NCBI RefSeq assembly: GCF_003946275.1
Contig: NZ_RHNQ01000026.1
Span: 1 to 33,753, forward strand
Length of the DNA: 33,753 nt
Direction: 5' to 3'
From: Loigolactobacillus backii
GTDB lineage: Bacteria; Bacillota; Bacilli; Lactobacillales; Lactobacillaceae
Numbering within the stretch: the stretch's first letter is position 1; each line of letters opens with the position of its first letter. Positions 31,808-33,753 of the stretch are shown here, piece by piece. The notes below the pieces were generated by a model. It was given only the letters and a program-made list of their open reading frames with translations. It made no database searches and was not told the DNA's origin. The translations under genes were made by a program, and so were the position numbers.

Positions 31808-32218
31808 GTGTTTGGAAAAGCGGTTAGATTCTACTCCGCAATTGAGGATTATTAGCCTAGATCACTAATAATCTTGATGCTACGAACGATGGCCATTCTT
31901 GTGGCAAAGTAGCCGCAAGAAACATGGCTCTGAGGATTACTAACGTTGTCGATCGGATAAGATAAACCGAAGTCCGAATCGCAGCCTAAACAGACGAATT
32001 GCCTTTGAAAAAGGTGATTTGGTTGTTGTAGCTACTATTCCGCAATTGGGGATTATTACTAGCTTCGCTTACGATGTCGATCGGACTAAAATGGACCGAA
32101 GTCCGAGTCGCAGCCAAGATCACTAATAATCTTGATGCTTCAAACGTTGTCCATTCAACTAAGGCAAAATGCGCCAAGATGAAACATGGCAACCGCAGGA
32201 ATCTACTTTTTCAAACAC
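31808..32218 (+). repeat. Modular palindromic repeat, copy R13 (largest composite)
   Basis: A 411-bp element with ends GTGTTTGGAAAAGC and CTTTTTCAAACAC. Arms in order: GATTATTAG/CTAATAATC, GGCCA-TTCTTG-TGGC, CGGAT...AGTCCG, GCCTTT-GAA-AAAGG-like tip, CGGACT/AGTCCG inside GATTATTA/TAATAATC, and TTCAACT...GATGAA. The tip GCCTTT/AAAGG stands where R4 has ATCTGT/ACAGAT. Confidence 0.9.
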
Positions 32219-32340
32219 ATTTACACTAAATTGGCCAGAGAGAGACTAGTAGTTAGCTGACTAATTTGGTGTAAGCAGGTTTGCGATCCGCATTTAAACA
32301 GCGTTACTTAGCGTAATTGAGTGAAAAGGAGAAATTACTT

Positions 32341-32751
32341 TTGAAAACAGTTATAACTTACGGCACATTTGATTTATTGCACTGGGGTCACGTTCGTTTA
32401 TTGGAACGCGCCCGTGCTTTAGGCGACCAGTTAATTGTTGGTCTATCAACTGATGAGTTTAATACGATTAAGCATAAGGAAGCCTACCACAGTTACGCGC
32501 ACCGTAAGTACATTTTGGAAGCTATTCGTTACGTGGATAAAGTTATCCCCGAAAAGGATTGGGACCAAAAGATTCACGACGTTCAAGATAATAACGTGGA
32601 TATCTTTGTCATGGGTGACGACTGGAAGGGCCAATTCGACTTTCTGAAACCTTACTGTCAGGTGATTTATTTACCGCGCACAGAAGGCATTTCCACCACA
32701 AAAATTAAGCATGATTTGAATTTAATGGAAAATAAGAAAAACGCGCAATAA
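32341..32751 (+). CDS. tagD: Glycerol-3-phosphate cytidylyltransferase (TagD-like)
   Basis: 136 residues from TTG 32341, 9 bases after AAGGAG. The start KTVITYGTFDLLHWGHVRLL holds the HxGH nucleotide-binding motif (HWGH, 14-17) and the end has RTEGISTTKIK, the second signature. The enzyme joins glycerol-3-phosphate and CTP to make CDP-glycerol, used for teichoic acids and for glycerol-phosphate side groups on polysaccharides. An upstream in-frame ATG at 32317 lacks a ribosome site and adds residues not found in the family. It is the last gene of the cluster, with a LicD-family enzyme as possible user of the product. Confidence 0.92.
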   Translation: MKTVITYGTFDLLHWGHVRLLERARALGDQLIVGLSTDEFNTIKHKEAYHSYAHRKYILEAIRYVDKVIPEKDWDQKIHDVQDNNVDIFVMGDDWKGQFDFLKPYCQVIYLPRTEGISTTKIKHDLNLMENKKNAQ

Positions 32752-33040
32752 ACCATGTGCGTTTAAATGATTTTGTTGATTAAGCAATTAAATTGGATGC
32801 ATTAGGTATATGAGTTTGATGTAATTAAATTCATAAGTTAAACCCCTGTAAAATAGTTGCGTTATTTCACGACGGTATCAGTTGATTTTACCGACTTTGT
32901 CTTTAAAAGTGAGGTTGGAACAAAATTCCTAGCCTGAAGTGAACCCCTGGTATTAAATTTTAGTTCAATCCCAGGGTTCACTTCATTGGCCGGAAAGGTT
33001 AAAGTCGATCCCATTTTCTCTAATTATTAGCCAGTAAAAC
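32752..33040. other. Spacer with a long hairpin
   Basis: No gene. A hairpin at 32936-32984 has arms GAAGTGAACCC-TGG / CCAGGGTTCACTTC around a 21-nt AT-rich loop and no T-run after it. A weaker stem AAACGC / GCGTTT overlaps the end of the TagD-like gene (32739-32764) and may end the cluster transcript. Confidence 0.5.
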
Positions 33041-33047
33041 GGTTATA

Positions 33048-33056
33048 TGCTATAAT
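33048..33056 (+). promoter_or_regulatory. Extended -10 promoter of antitoxin RNA 2
   Basis: TGCTATAAT, identical to the extended -10 of the first toxin locus (2161-2169). No clear -35. Confidence 0.65.
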
Positions 33057-33062
33057 TTAAGT

Positions 33063-33180
33063 ATACAAAAACCACGATTGACCTCTGACAGTTAATCGTG
33101 GTAATGAAGTAAGGCTATGGCCTTGTTACAAGTTATTAAAGAACCGTGCAACTGGCGAAGTTACGAGCGGTTCTTTTTTC
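33063..33180 (+). ncRNA. Antisense antitoxin RNA of the second type I locus
   Basis: About 118 nt from the extended -10 to the T-run at 33180. It has a 5' stem ACCACGATT / AATCGTGGT (33071-33102) and the terminator stem. It holds TTACAAG (33126-33132), which is repeated at 33274-33280 over the start of the toxin ORF, so it can pair with CTTGTAA at the toxin start codon as well as with the shared 3' terminator region. Ends are estimated. Confidence 0.65.
33138..33179. terminator. Bidirectional terminator of toxin locus 2
   Basis: Stem AAAGAACCG / CGGTTCTTT with a 21-nt loop, followed by T-runs in both directions. It covers the toxin stop codon. Confidence 0.8.
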
Positions 33181-33274
33181 TTGCCTTTAAAACCTCTGCA
33201 TATGCTAAGATTATTTTTGCTACGCCACCTAAGATAGCAGGTAACGCGATAATCAAAGCAAGCAATAGTTCCAT
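33161..33274 (-). CDS. Fst-like type I toxin peptide
   Basis: A 37-residue peptide beginning MELLLALIIALPAILGGVAK, a single membrane helix, and ending in a basic tail (KARKKNRS). The ribosome site AAAGGA is about 11 bases before the ATG. A minus-strand extended -10 (TGATATAAT, TATAAT at 33369-33364) gives a leader of about 80 nt. The stop codon lies in a terminator shared with a convergent plus-strand RNA. Small hydrophobic peptide, convergent RNAs and a shared bidirectional terminator are the features of Fst/Ldr-type par loci. The peptide is unlike the holin-like toxin at 2270. Confidence 0.75.
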   Translation of the reverse strand: MELLLALIIALPAILGGVAKIILAYAEVLKARKKNRS

Positions 33275-33534
33275 TACAAGCGCAATCCTTTCCGAATGAA
33301 TTGATACACATAGGCATCACTTCTTTCTTGAAAATTGCCACCGCCGAACTTCCTTACTTAATTATTATATCATGTGTGCGGTTTTAATGGGTTGCACTTC
33401 GGCCTATATTCAGACGGCAAATGGTGTCAACTACTTCGCCGCATTCTAATTAAAATGGTAAACTATGTTAAAAAATAAATACTAAGATTAGTGAGAACAG
33501 CGCAATGAAGCAACTCCAACCAAGTCCTAATGAT

Positions 33535-33562
33535 GCTCGGCCGTTAATGGCTGGGCTTTTTA
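33535..33562 (+). terminator. Terminator
   Basis: Stem GCTCGGCC / GGCTGGGC (with G-U pairs), 6-nt loop, then TTTTTATTTT. Confidence 0.65.
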
Positions 33563-33714
33563 TTTTACTTGTATGACAATTACTACAATCTCTTTAATAT
33601 ACAATTTAAATCCTTTGGCCAGACCGGTCAGAACCCTTTCAAATGATAATAAGAAGTGGCACCAACAGACAACTAAGGGTCTCTGTCAAATCGTATTGGT
33701 GGAGATTTTGAACG

Positions 33715-33743
33715 GCACATTCACTTCGGTGAATGTGCTTTTT
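33715..33743 (+). terminator. Terminator
   Basis: Perfect 9-bp stem GCACATTCA / TGAATGTGC with a CTTCGG loop, then TTTTTG. Confidence 0.88.
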
Positions 33744-33753
33744 GTTTACTCAT

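Larger units (their letters stand above)
33380..33753. other. Distal region with possible small transcripts
   Basis: No clear protein gene. A 23-codon ORF at 33505-33576 (MKQLQPSPNDARPLMAGLF...) contains the first terminator within its codons, so it may be chance. The region is best read as one or two short transcripts ending at the terminators at 33535 and 33715. Confidence 0.35.

Noticed and set aside
7135-32192. Recurring ORFs with a shared peptide (RTSVHFSPIDIVS... NNPQLR) at 7135-7332, 23801-24010, 26580-26786 and 31986-32192
   Set aside because: They are readings of the same palindromic repeat in either orientation, lack ribosome sites and differ in frame length; the similarity comes from the repeat, not from a protein family.

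Overview
The window is chromosomal DNA of a Gram-positive, moderately low-GC lactic acid bacterium, most likely a member of the Lactobacillaceae. The main reasons are a giant surface protein with a KxYKxGKxW-type signal peptide, MucBP-like repeats and an LPQTG sorting signal, together with DUF2922/DUF1659 small proteins, a ComK-like protein and strong AGGAGG ribosome sites. Genus and species cannot be read from the sequence.

Left part (1-11.2 kb): a minus-strand group holds a sigma-70-like regulator, a DUF1659 protein and a DUF2922 protein. Next come a type I toxin-antitoxin locus (holin-like peptide plus convergent antisense RNA) with a duplicated toxin-less antitoxin unit, an RluA-type pseudouridine synthase, and a ComK-like competence regulator preceded by an overlapping 22-codon leader ORF. 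These are followed by an AbiEi antitoxin with only a stump of its AbiEii toxin, a LytR-CpsA-Psr (LCP) protein whose start appears shifted by one base in an A7 tract, and a phage-like replication pair (initiator plus DnaB-type helicase) behind an array of four 10-bp half-sites at 11-bp spacing. A Phd-type antitoxin whose leader has been triplicated and an unknown 87-residue protein close this part.

Middle (11.5-19 kb): a VOC-fold protein, the 2028-residue mucus-binding adhesin, and on the minus strand an isolated ThsB-like TIR-domain protein.

Right part (19.4-32.8 kb): an exopolysaccharide/capsule cluster of the Wzx/Wzy type. It encodes a priming sugar transferase, a Wzz-like protein without a kinase partner, a putative Wzy polymerase, a DUF4422 transferase, a LicD-family phosphotransferase, a GT2 transferase of galactofuranosyl type, UDP-galactopyranose mutase (Glf), a Wzx flippase, two GT4 transferases and a TagD-like glycerol-3-phosphate cytidylyltransferase. 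Together they suggest a repeat unit containing galactofuranose and possibly glycerol phosphate (inference). A second, unrelated type I toxin-antitoxin locus lies at 33.05-33.37 kb.

The most striking non-coding feature is a family of about a dozen modular palindromic repeats (38 to about 410 bp). Their ends are GTGTTTGAAAAAGC-type inverted repeats and they carry interchangeable hairpin arms. They sit between genes, above all inside the polysaccharide cluster, and their stems differ between copies by paired (compensatory) changes, so base pairing itself seems to be conserved.
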